The notes under the pieces: generated by a model
What the model saw: the letters and a program-made list of their open reading frames with translations, nothing else
Databases searched by the model: none
Told to the model about the DNA's origin: nothing
Source of the DNA: Plasmodiophora brassicae
Taxonomy: Eukaryota > Endomyxa > Phytomyxea > Plasmodiophorida > Plasmodiophoridae
Reading direction: 5' to 3'
NCBI GenBank assembly: GCA_039704465.1
Contig: JASFAU010000011.1
Span: 1,116,001 to 1,180,000 of the forward strand
Length of the DNA: 64,000 nt
Position numbers and translations under genes: made by a program
Part shown: one piece after another, positions 54,971 to 64,000 of the stretch
Layout: the number at the start of each line of letters is the position of its first letter
Numbering within the stretch: the stretch's first letter is position 1

Positions 54971-56203
54971 ACGTCGGTATGGGAACGGGATCACCTTGAG
55001 GCAGAGACATGCGGACGAGTAGCACCAGGCCTCCGGACGACCGTCGGCAGCCACACCTTGCGCCGACGTCGACGCCCGGCGGCTGAGCGCAGACGGCGCA
55101 ATGCGGAGCCGCCCGCCCACGGCGCCACCATCTAGACGAAGTCATGCTGAAACGACCCGCCCTGCAACGAAATCATCTCCAGACGAAGTATTCCGCAGTG
55201 GGCAGCTGCTTGCAGAACTCTCTGATACATAGCGGTGGGCGGGCGGATTGTTGACCTGCAGAAGCGATGCCACCAGCCAGACCAGCAGGTCACCGTTCGC
55301 TGCAACCGACCAACCTGCGCTGAGCCTGTATCTGGAGTCGGGCGCGATGCGACCCTCCCTGCCTCTTCAATGCCGACCTACAACGGGTCCAGAACAACAA
55401 ACGCCCTGTCGCGAATTCCCGGCGATGCGCTCCTGACACACCGCCAGATTGCAGTGTCGGAAGGTAGTGCTTTCGGATGCCATCAGGACGACATGCAGGG
55501 TCGTTGCTCGCGGGTGCCGACCTTTGCTCCTTGTATTGCGACAGTCCTGTTTGTCCCGACATGCCTGCAGGGCCTCACGACGGGTTATGGTTGTCATGGT
55601 TCCGTTCGCACGGGGCGCTGTTCGACGGCGACCGCCGGCCGGAGGGAGTCAGTGCAGGTACGTACACGCGTGTCATGATGTCGTCGACCTGCGATGCCGA
55701 ACCAATGCGATCGATGCACACTGCGTATACCTCGTCGAACGAATCGATATGCGTCCTCGGCCGCGGTTGTCTAGCGGCGTTGGGCCCGCCCCGTACTGAG
55801 CGTTGCACGAGTTCGAGCCCCCTCGTATAAAGGTATCGGACGCCCTCCCAGACCCTCTAACTCAATCGGCCCATGTCTGTACTCACCGCCGAGCAGGTGT
55901 GAGTCAACAAACTAAAGGCTGTAAAATGCTCCACTCTAGTTTTTAAACCCATGGATGCTCTTTGCAGCCGCGCCCTGCTTCTTGCTCGGACGTTTCGGCG
56001 TGCCTCACAGTGCACAAAGCAGAGAGTCACTACCGTCACACGATCGATCCACGAAGTCAGGTAGTGGTAGCCCACAAGGGGCCATTGTTCCGCGTGACAT
56101 GCGACCGGACGGGAAGACGGATTGTTGTATCGAACTGAAAAGCCCGAGAGAGTGGTGGCCTGACGATGACGACAAGCGATGGTGTGCGGGTGACCGAGGA
56201 GAT
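54971..56203. other. No gene recognised
   Basis: 1.2 kb between the chromovirus and the kinase gene. Short frames on both strands, one with a signal-like start near 55955, none convincing. A tRNA-like stretch near 55770-55830 does not fold. Confidence 0.45.
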
Positions 56204-58528
56204 TCATCGCCGAGCAATGAAGCCGTTGTCCGCAGCGCTCTGCTGGAACTCATTGTGCAAGTCGACCAGGAATTCGTGGACGCTCGGCGATACGGTGCGT
56301 TGGGCGGGCTCCCGTGCCGACATGTTGTGCGCTATCATCTCCAGGTGGCAAAGAACGTCGTCGAACTTGTGGGGAGCGTCGGGGCGCCTCCACACCTCGT
56401 CCTGAGCACAGGACAGGAAATACGCCGCTGTGCGACCCAGGCTCCACATGTCGGAGGCCGCCGAATAGACGCCGGCGTCCAGCGCTTCCGGCGCGATGTA
56501 CCCTTGGGTACCGGCACCGGGTCGCAGCTCCACGCCCGTCTGCGGGTCGTCCACACGGCACGCCAGATCAAAATCGGTCACCCGCCAACCTTGCACGGCG
56601 ACGCTGTACATGATGTTGTTCGGGTTAATGTCGCGGTGGACAATGCCGGCGCGAGATAACGTGCCGAGTGCGGCCAAGCCGTCGATAAAGAAGCGCACAA
56701 GCACCAAGCCGATGTCGTTAACTGACAACTGCCCGAAATCGACGTCGTCGAGGCACTCTTCAACAAGAACAACGCCGCCGCCGTTGCTGCGCGGCAAGAC
56801 GATGGACCCGAACAGGCGTGCGACGCCGTCGCCCTGCGAGTCCCGCATGAGCGCGGGCTCTTCGGCGGCGCTGCCCATCTTGTGTTTGACGGCGAGGTCA
56901 TCGACGAGTGCGACAGACGCAGCTTGGCGAGTACGACTTGGTCCGTCGGAGCGTCCGCGTTTGCGCGGTGGACGACCAGAAGAACTCGTGCGCGGACTCC
57001 CTGATTTTTTCGACGGCGTCCGCTGCGAATGCGGCCGCTTCGCCGTGGATGGCCGCGATGACGGTGGGGGGCCAAACGATGTCGGGTACGGAAACGCGTC
57101 GTCGACGTCGCCCTGCGACAGCATCGCGTGGTAGACACTGGCCTGACGACGCACGGCGTCGCAAAAGGAGGACAATGAGCGGAGCCGATTCAGGACGTCG
57201 GCTTGTTGCGGCGCCGGATCAGGAGGGCGTCTTGTGCGAGCGACTGCAGCGGCGGCCGATGCGACGCGAAGCGCCAACTCCGTGAGGAACGCCTCATTGT
57301 CGCGGTCCAACGACTGCGGCGCCTCAATGTCGCTGTAGACACCCTGGAGCTGCACTGCTTCATGCGACGGCGTCCGTACGAACGATCGCCAGGTCGGGTC
57401 GCAGCGAGCAACGAACGACACACGGCCCGCATCGTGGTCGTTATCAAAAATCGGAATCATGACAACTGGCTGGAATTGGAACGCGCCGACAAGCAACCCG
57501 AACTGGCGCAAGCTGCTCCGTTCGCCGACAGGACGACGTCGAACAGAACCGATGCGTGCAAGCAGCGTCACCGCCATCATGACGAGCAATTTGCGGAAAT
57601 CCGTATGATCTTCTTCGTTCCCGACGGCGTGCGCCGATACTTCGACCAGAAGCAGAGGCAGCTGCCGTGCTCTGGCAACACGATCCTCATCGTTGTTATC
57701 TGGAGCCAGCATGCACGCGTAGTCAGCGAACTGCGGGGAGTACCCCTCAATCACGCCGGCCATAGACAGCTCCAACACCGACGTCAACAGCGGTTTGGTC
57801 AGCAGACGCAGCAATGCGTTAAGGAGCCGGTCCCATAAGCGGCAGTGGAACTGCAGCTCTTGGCGCTCGCCGCTCAGGGTTGATTGCTGAAACTCGACGA
57901 CGACACCGATGGCGACCTCCCGACAGTACCGGACGTACTGATTCTTGATGATATCACCACCGTTGTTGACGTCGAGCGACCGCTTGACCATGCGCGATGG
58001 GAACCAGCCTTCGTCTGGCAGCAACGCCATCATTGTGTCGCCGTCTCCTGAGACCTCGTTCTGCCAGGCGATGCTCCCATACGCGTCACGGTTGAAGTTG
58101 GGAACCAGCTGCTGCAGCGCATAGTCTGAGACGACGCCAAATTGCGACAGGGAATATGCCCGAGACAGGGACGCCAACGGGAACTTATTGCGCTCCATGG
58201 ACGGCCTCAACTTGTTATACTCGTGGGCGGCGGTGTCGGACGCAGCGGCTGCCAGATCACCACGACGGTACTGCGGTGGCAAGACAGGTATATCGGCAGC
58301 GGCCCGCAGTCGATCGTTGTACATCTGAATTAGCATGTTGGCGTTCTGTTCGGACCGCCGATCAGCGGGCAAAGCCAGTAGCGCTTGAAGATGCAGCCAA
58401 GTTTGGTCCATGTCGACGTGTGAGGTTTCACGATAGACGGCGACGACCCCCATTAGTGCATCGACACACTCGTTGAGCCATGATGACGAGGAGGGCGAAA
58501 GCGGTTCCGACGACGACGATGACGCCAT
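56204..58528 (-). CDS. Large protein with C-terminal kinase domain and possible nuclease-fold middle
   Basis: 774 aa, single exon, first ATG at 58528. Kinase domain at about 560-740: a Lys in LAVKHK, a Glu in AAEEPALMR, catalytic loop GIVHRDINPNNIM, metal motif TDFDLA (DFD instead of DFG) and GTQGYIAPEAL. This resembles FunK1-like and Crinkler-associated kinases. Residues about 240-370 have a restriction-endonuclease-like order (YSPQFADYACML, then PLLLVEVSAHAV, then FRKLLVMMAVTLL), as in effectors that join a nuclease-fold module to a kinase; that part is inference. A basic Ser/Pro/Arg linker (about 500-550; KRPHSQRTPSKKSG) could be a nuclear signal. There is no signal peptide with this start. 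No introns. Confidence 0.7.
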   Translation of the reverse strand: MASSSSSEPLSPSSSSWLNECVDALMGVVAVYRETSHVDMDQTWLHLQALLALPADRRSEQNANMLIQMYNDRLRAAADIPVLPPQYRRGDLAAAASDTAAHEYNKLRPSMERNKFPLASLSRAYSLSQFGVVSDYALQQLVPNFNRDAYGSIAWQNEVSGDGDTMMALLPDEGWFPSRMVKRSLDVNNGGDIIKNQYVRYCREVAIGVVVEFQQSTLSGERQELQFHCRLWDRLLNALLRLLTKPLLTSVLELSMAGVIEGYSPQFADYACMLAPDNNDEDRVARARQLPLLLVEVSAHAVGNEEDHTDFRKLLVMMAVTLLARIGSVRRRPVGERSSLRQFGLLVGAFQFQPVVMIPIFDNDHDAGRVSFVARCDPTWRSFVRTPSHEAVQLQGVYSDIEAPQSLDRDNEAFLTELALRVASAAAAVARTRRPPDPAPQQADVLNRLRSLSSFCDAVRRQASVYHAMLSQGDVDDAFPYPTSFGPPPSSRPSTAKRPHSQRTPSKKSGSPRTSSSGRPPRKRGRSDGPSRTRQAASVALVDDLAVKHKMGSAAEEPALMRDSQGDGVARLFGSIVLPRSNGGGVVLVEECLDDVDFGQLSVNDIGLVLVRFFIDGLAALGTLSRAGIVHRDINPNNIMYSVAVQGWRVTDFDLACRVDDPQTGVELRPGAGTQGYIAPEALDAGVYSAASDMWSLGRTAAYFLSCAQDEVWRRPDAPHKFDDVLCHLEMIAHNMSAREPAQRTVSPSVHEFLVDLHNEFQQSAADNGFIARR

Positions 58529-59984
58529 TGATGATGATGCGTTGCGGAATGCGCAATGGCCAAGTCCGTGGAGCGAGCAGCCTCTCAGAGAACACGCTCG
58601 TTGTACGTGGCTCGCAAACTGACTGGACTCTGGACGACGTGGAGTCGGGTCTGGTCCTTGAATATTCACGCAACCCTGGATGACTTTAAATGTCGCTCGG
58701 ACGCTCCAGGAACGGCCTCATTCGCTCATCGAGGTCGACGCGCACGCGCAGATGTCCCGTCGGGCTGGCTCCAACAACATGTCGCTGCGATACGCCGACA
58801 ATTAGAGGGTCGGCTCATTTCATGGCCGCCCGACATGCCGTTGTCTTCGACATCACACGGCAGGTCGTCCCTGACGACACGCCTGCCTGCACCTGGGTCG
58901 ACGTCGCCGCCGACCAGTGACATTCCCCCAACAGACCCAATACGATCTCAACACGTCCTGCTGGACGCTTGACTTCGCGCGCGTCGTCGAACTCATTAGC
59001 CGCATGTAACACGTCGCGTCAAGCACGTCTGTGAGTATGCCCTGCACCTCGCCGCCGGGTACGAATCGTCGCCTCAGGCACAGACCCAGGCCGTCTAACT
59101 CGTGCTGGACAGGGTACGCCTGCAGTCGCCTGCCATCTCCCGTCCAGCATCAACCGCAGCGGGGCAGCGGCTTCCTTCCGGGCCTGGCCGGGTCCAGCAC
59201 CGCGCTGGCCTGATCCTCAGCGGAGGTGGCGACCTGGCCACCCGCCGCTCGCTGCGATCGGTCTGGCGCGCCCTGACCTACACCATGCATCGATGTGTGT
59301 GCCGAACCACCAAGAGCGCCACTGAGGTCGCCGTCCGTCCGCCTGGCGAGCGTCGCTGGCCTGGCCTGCAGATTGTCCAGCAGACCAGCGGTGCCCAGCG
59401 CCAGTTGCCGCCGGTCGACATGCGAACGCGTGCCTGCCGTCGAAGACCCGCCGCCATTCTGGCCGTCACATCTTCACCAGTTGAACCGTTCAATACAAGC
59501 AGACGAAGTCTACACGTGCGTGTCCCGCGCCTGCATGTCGTCCTGGCGTCAGCCGCCACCGAGCGGCATCGTTCGAAGAAAACGGTGCAGGGGGACGGGG
59601 CCCGTTGCCGGGCATGGGCTCCGTCGTCTCCCGCCACCTGCCTGTCGATCATGGCAAATTATGGCCAATCAGACCACTCCAGCGACGTAAGCAGGTCGGG
59701 CATGGCCGCGGGCTGGTACAACAGTACCTTTCACCCGATTCCCAGCAAACGCTTTCGTGTCCGTCGCCGCCTGTTAACGACCCGCCGCCCTCCCTGTCCG
59801 GCATGCATGTATCCACAACCAGAGCGTTCAGAACAAGTAGACCAGTTGCATTCGCGCGGAAACGCTCCCTGCAGGCCGCGCTGGCGTTCCGTTGCGCCGA
59901 ACAGCGGTCCTCGCTGCACTGGGTGCAAAGCGACGGCACAATCACCGATGACGTGCGCCGACATCCCCCCTCCTTCGTGTCGAT
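58529..59984. other. No gene recognised; diverged repeat
   Basis: A long frame is open from 59102 into the ankyrin fragment but its upstream part has no domain and is probably chance in GC-rich DNA. Positions 59330-59520 resemble the minus strand of 43640-43880. Confidence 0.45.
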
Positions 59985-60343
59985 ACGTCCCCGGCGTCGA
60001 TGTCAACATATGTGACGGTTACGGCTGGACGCCGTTGCACGATGCCGTGGGTAACGGGCGCAATCGCCGGATCGTCGAATTGTTGCTTGGTGCGGAAGGA
60101 ATCGATAAGAACCGCGAAGACTTTTATTACGGCCGCACCGCCTGGGACTGTGTCTCGCAGTTTGCCCCTGGCGGCCCTTTTGCTGAAGAGCTCATGCGCA
60201 GGCTCGAGCCCGACAACAACACCGACGCGGACCGTGACAACCGCTACAGGGACAGCGTAATGGGACGGCGGGCAGCAGAGGAGGAAGCACGGCGCGAGCA
60301 AGAGCTACGCGATGACTACGACTACGCAGCGGACCAAGAGTAA
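59985..60343 (+). pseudogene. Truncated ankyrin gene (copy B)
   Basis: Matches the last ankyrin repeats and charged tail of the gene at 35572-36722 (DGYGWTPLHDAVGNGRNRR, then GRTAWDCV, then EEARREQELRDDYDY). It lacks the signal peptide, SKP1-like domain and middle region. Homology begins sharply at 59985. Confidence 0.85.
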
Positions 60344-60677
60344 CCTGAACGAGACGTCGGGCGCACGCGTCTGTTTGCACCATACCTCTTCGATTCAGAA
60401 TGTACCCTTTGAGCGGCGTATCTGAATAGTCGTCTCGACAGTGGCAGAATTGCTCCCGTTTCTACTGGCGTGCACGCATACAAGAATTGACGTCTTCATG
60501 TCGCCGCCCACCACGCGCCTGCGGGTACGTCTTCGTCTCCTGCTGTGCTTGGCGAAATTCGTGACGTCCATCGCGCGCCATGGCGATGAATTCACGACGC
60601 AATGGGTGTAGCACGCCACGATATGCAACCGTTCTGTAGTGACAACAATGGGCACAACTAGGTAGGTGGATTAGACT

Positions 60678-62780
60678 CTAGAGGTGCAGACCGGCGCGCA
60701 GGAACTCGACAAGGCGGTCACGCGGGACGACGTGTTCGACCTGCTTGACGACATCCTTGACCTTGACGGCGCCCTTGTCGAGCTCGTCCTGGCCGAACAG
60801 GACAATGTACGGGATATGGTTGTTCAGGGCGTGCTCGAGCTGTCGCTCAAAGTACGGGTTGCGCTTCTGGATCATCTCGGCCTTGATGCCCGCGCGCCAC
60901 AGCTCGCTCAGGACCCGCATCCGAGCCACAGACAGGTCGCCGCCGACCGACGCCACCAGCGCCTGCACGTACGTCGCCTGAATGGCACCCGTTGTCGATT
61001 TGGCCCGCTCCCGTTGCTGAACAACATCGTCAGAACGCGAAGAGCGTCGCCGGCGTTAGCGTACCTCGATGATGGTGAAGATGCGCTCGATGCCGATGCT
61101 GACGCCAACGGCCGGGATCTGCTTGTTGCCCGGCAGGAACATGCCGACGAGGCGGTCGTACCGTCCGCCGGCGGCAATGGACCCGACCTGATCGGTGTCG
61201 GTCAGGACGGCCTCGTAGATGACGCCCGTGTAGTAGTCCAGGCCCCGGGCCAGGCTCATGTCGAACGAGACGTACGGGAGCGCTCCGAACGCGTCCAGGT
61301 AGTCGAACAGCGTCGCCAGGTGCGTCAGCGTCGTGCCCGCCGACTTCGAGATCGCGTCCATCGATTGCAACTCCTGCAGGACCTTGCGAGGTTGCCCCCG
61401 CATCGCAACGTAACCCTGTGGCCAGCAATCAGGGACGGGAAGGTCGCAGCGTGGCGCGCGACGCGTCCTACCTCCAGGCGGTCGGCAGACGACGCCTCGA
61501 GGCCCTTCTCGAGCATCTCCTCGCGAACGACAGCCCAGGGTTCCTTGTCGAGCTTGTCAATGGCGCTGCAGATCGTCCTGAACTTCTCGGGTGGCACGTC
61601 GCACACGGCCATGATGGCGTCCAGCAGCGACCGGTGGTTGAGCTTGACCTCGAAGTTCAGGCCGAGGGCGGCTAGGATCTCGCACATGACGGCCACGGCT
61701 TCGGCATCGGGCATCATCAGGTCGTACGTGCCGGCGATGTCAAAGTCGCACTGGTAAAACTCGCGGAACCGGCCGCGCGACATGGCCGGGTTGTCGCGAC
61801 GGTAGACGCGCGCGATGTGATACCTCTTGATGCTGCTGATGTTGTTGCTGGCAAGGTACCTGACGTGTGCCGCCGCTGATCAGCGCCAGGGTCCATCTGA
61901 TCGCGGAACGTACCGAGCGTTCACCTGGCGAAGGGGACGGTCAGGTCGTAGCGCAGGGACAGCTTCTCGCCGCCCTGGTCGGCGAGGTCGTAGATGAGCT
62001 TCGAGTCCTCGCCGTACTTGCCCATGAGCGTCTCGCGCAGCTCAAAGACGGGCGTGTCGATGCCGACGGCGCCGTGCAACTGGAACACGCGCCGGATCGT
62101 GTCGAAGACGCGCTCGCGGATCATCATCTCGTCGCGGCCGAAATCGCGCGTGCCTTTCGGGCGTTTCGCCTTGCGCGACTCGTTCGACGCGGTCGTGATC
62201 GTCTCCACAAGGGCGATAAAGTCGCGGTCCATCACGTCGACCTTCCCGCCGGCAGACAGGCGCTCGAAGAAGGGGCCGGTGCCCGCGCCCAGCGTCGCCT
62301 TGTACTCACTGGGGACGTACTCCAGGTTCTGCAACAGGTACGGTCCGTCAGCGAACGCGGCAACAAACACGGTGACGGGTGCACACCTTCAGCTGCTTCA
62401 GCAGTCGCTCGTCACCAGGTTTGGCAGCCAGCTGGACCTGGACGGTCTTGCGCCGGTCGTCCATCCGCTTCCGCTTGACCTGCTCCGACTCGTTGTGCTT
62501 CGCGACCTTCTCGTCGATCCTGTACGGGACACACACGCGTTGAGCGCGCGGGCGGCACACGCGAAACGGTCGCGTACCGCGATTGCAGGGAGCGCCGGGC
62601 GATCTCCGCTTCGATGTCGACCACCTTCTGCAGCAGGGCGCGGGCCCGTGCCACCCTGCCAACCACGACCCGGCACATCGCACGGTCGTCGCCGACGTTC
62701 GCAGCCTCGGCGACCGACGCCGACGCGGCCGCCTGCACCTCGCGCTCGGCAGCGACCAGCTCCTCGAGCGCGTTCGCCAT
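60678..62780 (-). CDS. HARS: Histidyl-tRNA synthetase (intact copy)
   Basis: Six exons, 605 aa, introns 62577-62520, 62386-62329, 61924-61860, 61471-61416 and 61064-61017 (48-65 nt). N-terminal charged helical extension (residues 1-115; [16 protein letters not shown], later [17 protein letters not shown]), which may be a WHEP-like tRNA-binding appendage. The class II core follows: motif 1 region from [19 protein letters not shown] through [13 protein letters not shown] and [11 protein letters not shown], motif 2 [12 protein letters not shown] with [12 protein letters not shown], the histidine-specific [10 protein letters not shown] and GGRYDRLVG, motif 3 near [11 protein letters not shown], and the anticodon-binding domain from about 495. 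It charges tRNA-His. This looks like the only functional copy in the window. The lyase-like gene lies 85 bp upstream on the same strand. Confidence 0.93.
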
Positions 62781-62865
62781 CGTGGTCGACGGCGCTGGCA
62801 GGCCCAGCCTGTTCGACACACAGACACACACACATTACGCTTCGACATGGAACAGGGCGGGCGAC

Positions 62866-63800
62866 CTACGAAGCGGCATGGTTGACGAGGGCGTCGGCGC
62901 GATACCGGGCCCCGGCGGCGATCAGGGCGGACGCGGCCAGGAGGCTCGCCAGCGCGGTCAGCAACGGCTGAACGTGGAACGTCCCGTGGGCGTCGTTCGT
63001 CGCCGCCTCCGCGCTGTTCAGCTCGATGGCCAGGGCGCGCGCCACCGCCTGCGCCAGCTCCTTCGCCGGCCCATGGTACTGCGGGATGCACCGGAACGCG
63101 TCCAGGTCGCCGTCGGGGCGCTTCCCGACGAACTGGGACCCCTTCAGCAGGACGCGCAGTGTCGCCGCGACGCCGACCTGGCCCGCGTGCGGGCGAACCT
63201 CCTCATGGTACTGAAACGCCTATCGAGACACACACGAGCGCGGTCAGTGCACGGCGTCGCACGGGCCGACGCTCCTACGAATGGTTCCAGGTCGGCGCCA
63301 GCGGCCTCCAGCGACAAGGCGGCGACGACGTCGGCGGTGTGGATGAGGTGCAGGAGCGCGTACGCGGGGCAGGTGGCGGCCCCGAGCAGGACGGGCATGC
63401 CGGCGGCCAGGGCGCTGTACTCGTCGGCGGTGATCGAATCGGCCAGGCCGCTCTTGTCGACGATCGCGTCGACGGTGTGCCGCGCGGGCAGGGCCAGCGT
63501 GCCGACGCCGAGCAGGTCGGCAATGGAGGCGATCACGGATGAGCGCACGCCGAACCGCCCGTGCATGAGGCGGACGACGACCTGCAGGACGACGGCACGC
63601 GCGTCCCATTCGTCGAGGACTGGCGCGGCGTCATCGGCGCGCAGGTCCGGCCGGGCGGGCACCGGCGCCGGCGCCGCCGCCGTCGCCTCGTCGACCTGCT
63701 TCAGGACGCCAGTGTCCAGAACAACGGGGTCGCCGTGCGCGGCAACGCCAACGAATTCGCTGAGCTCGACGCGGCGGTTACCAACGAGCACACGACCCAT
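62866..63800 (-). CDS. Aromatic amino-acid/histidine ammonia-lyase-like protein without recognisable MIO loop
   Basis: Two exons, 291 aa, intron 63278-63220 (59 nt, GTAGGA..TAG). Splicing joins DLEPF to AFQYHEEVRPHAGQ, restoring the lyase order. Family-like features: VELSEFVGVAAHGDPVVLD near the N-terminus, LMHGRFGVRSSVIASIADLL (compare the conserved GxSGVR helix), TADVVAALSLEAAGADLEPF, then VRPHAGQVGVAATLRVLL and LDAFRCIPQYHG (compare RPHPGQ and RCxPQVxG). HAL/PAL enzymes are about 500-700 aa and make the MIO cofactor from an Ala-Ser-Gly in a GSVGASGDLAPL-type segment; no such segment is present, and the catalytic Tyr loop at the N-terminus is also missing. A non-catalytic or repurposed relative is likely. 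Confidence 0.7.
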
Positions 63801-64000
63801 CGCAGGTCTGTCTCACTCGCTCGCTCACGCTCTCTCTCTCTGCGGGGCGTGTGGGAGGCGCGCCACAGTGCAGCGGACTCCGAGACTGCACGCGACGGAC
63901 TCCGCGAACGCGACGTGGGCAACATCGCAACAGTACTGAGCAGCATAGGACAGACGACTGACCAGCTGCCGCGTTGGAATCCGTCTTTGTCACAGAGGTG

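Larger units (their letters stand above)
59985..63915. repeat. Segmental duplication copy B
   Basis: Direct duplicate of 36343-39681; retains the 897 bp (62394-63290) lost from copy A. Confidence 0.9.

Noticed and set aside
55765..55830. tRNA-like stretch with a B-box (GTTCGAGCCCC)
   Set aside because: The T arm would need a 10-base loop and no acceptor stem pairs; no T-run follows.
59102..59984. Long open frame leading into the ankyrin fragment
   Set aside because: No homology to the paralog upstream of 59985, no domain, Arg/Pro-rich composition expected of chance frames in GC-rich DNA.
1..64000. Very short (26-31 nt) introns
   Set aside because: Several early candidates of this size were replaced by longer 54-71 nt introns with better donors that also kept frame.
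1..64000. CRISPR array, bacterial operon or Shine-Dalgarno signals
   Set aside because: None seen; gene structure is eukaryotic.

Overview
This window reads as eukaryotic nuclear DNA from a GC-rich, intron-bearing, flagellated protist. The best fit is a plasmodiophorid (Rhizaria, close to Plasmodiophora brassicae). That name is an inference from content, not a search result: about 46 short GT-AG introns (mostly 48-73 nt, donors often beginning GTACG), genes for ciliary assembly (TOG-array protein, ZMYND10), secreted SKP1-like proteins carrying ankyrin or RING domains, and chromodomain Ty3/gypsy elements with very short LTRs. Gene models were built by hand: each intron was accepted only if it kept frame and restored a recognisable domain, and total exon lengths were checked for divisibility by three.

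Layout. (1) 1-2.7 kb: two paralogous membrane leucine-rich-repeat (LRR) genes on the minus strand. (2) 3.2-3.6 kb: two tRNA genes (Gln-CTG; Met-CAT with an intron). (3) 3.6-26.6 kb: a compact single-copy block with a large Ser/Pro-rich BTB protein, a TOGARAM/crescerin-like protein, CIAO1, a Sec7-PH-FYVE ARF-GEF, an asteroid/XPG-like protein, an octatricopeptide-RAP organelle protein, a RING-coiled-coil protein, a small membrane protein, ZMYND10 and one unrecognised gene. (4) 26.97-31.34 kb: a PIF/Harbinger transposon carrying its own internally deleted derivative and, inside its transposase gene, a short-LTR retroelement. (5) 31.4-41.7 kb: putative secreted or membrane proteins (small membrane protein, SKP1-like-RING, SKP1-like-ankyrin), pseudogene copies of histidyl-tRNA synthetase and of a histidine/phenylalanine-ammonia-lyase-like gene, and a broken GPCR whose ectodomain resembles a bacterial sugar-binding protein. 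(6) 41.7-55 kb: a transposon nest with a Ty3/gypsy fragment, a Penelope-like element, hairpin repeats, a gag-like ORF, two terminal-inverted-repeat DNA elements and a complete 5.5-kb Ty3/gypsy chromovirus with 87-bp LTRs and a 5-bp target duplication. (7) 56.2-58.5 kb: a large protein with a C-terminal kinase domain and a possible nuclease-fold middle. (8) 60-63.9 kb: the other copy of the ankyrin/HisRS/lyase block; here HisRS and the lyase-like gene are intact and the ankyrin gene is truncated.

How the genes relate. The 3.6-26.6 kb block is housekeeping and flagellar biology. The 31-41 and 56-64 kb regions are dynamic: the ankyrin-HisRS-lyase block exists as two direct copies about 23.7 kb apart that have decayed reciprocally, with a third small HisRS fragment at 33 kb. 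The most unusual content is the ammonia-lyase-like protein that appears to lack the catalytic MIO loop beside HisRS, the solute-binding-protein/GPCR fusion, and a palindromic 57-bp hairpin sitting in frame inside a coding sequence.
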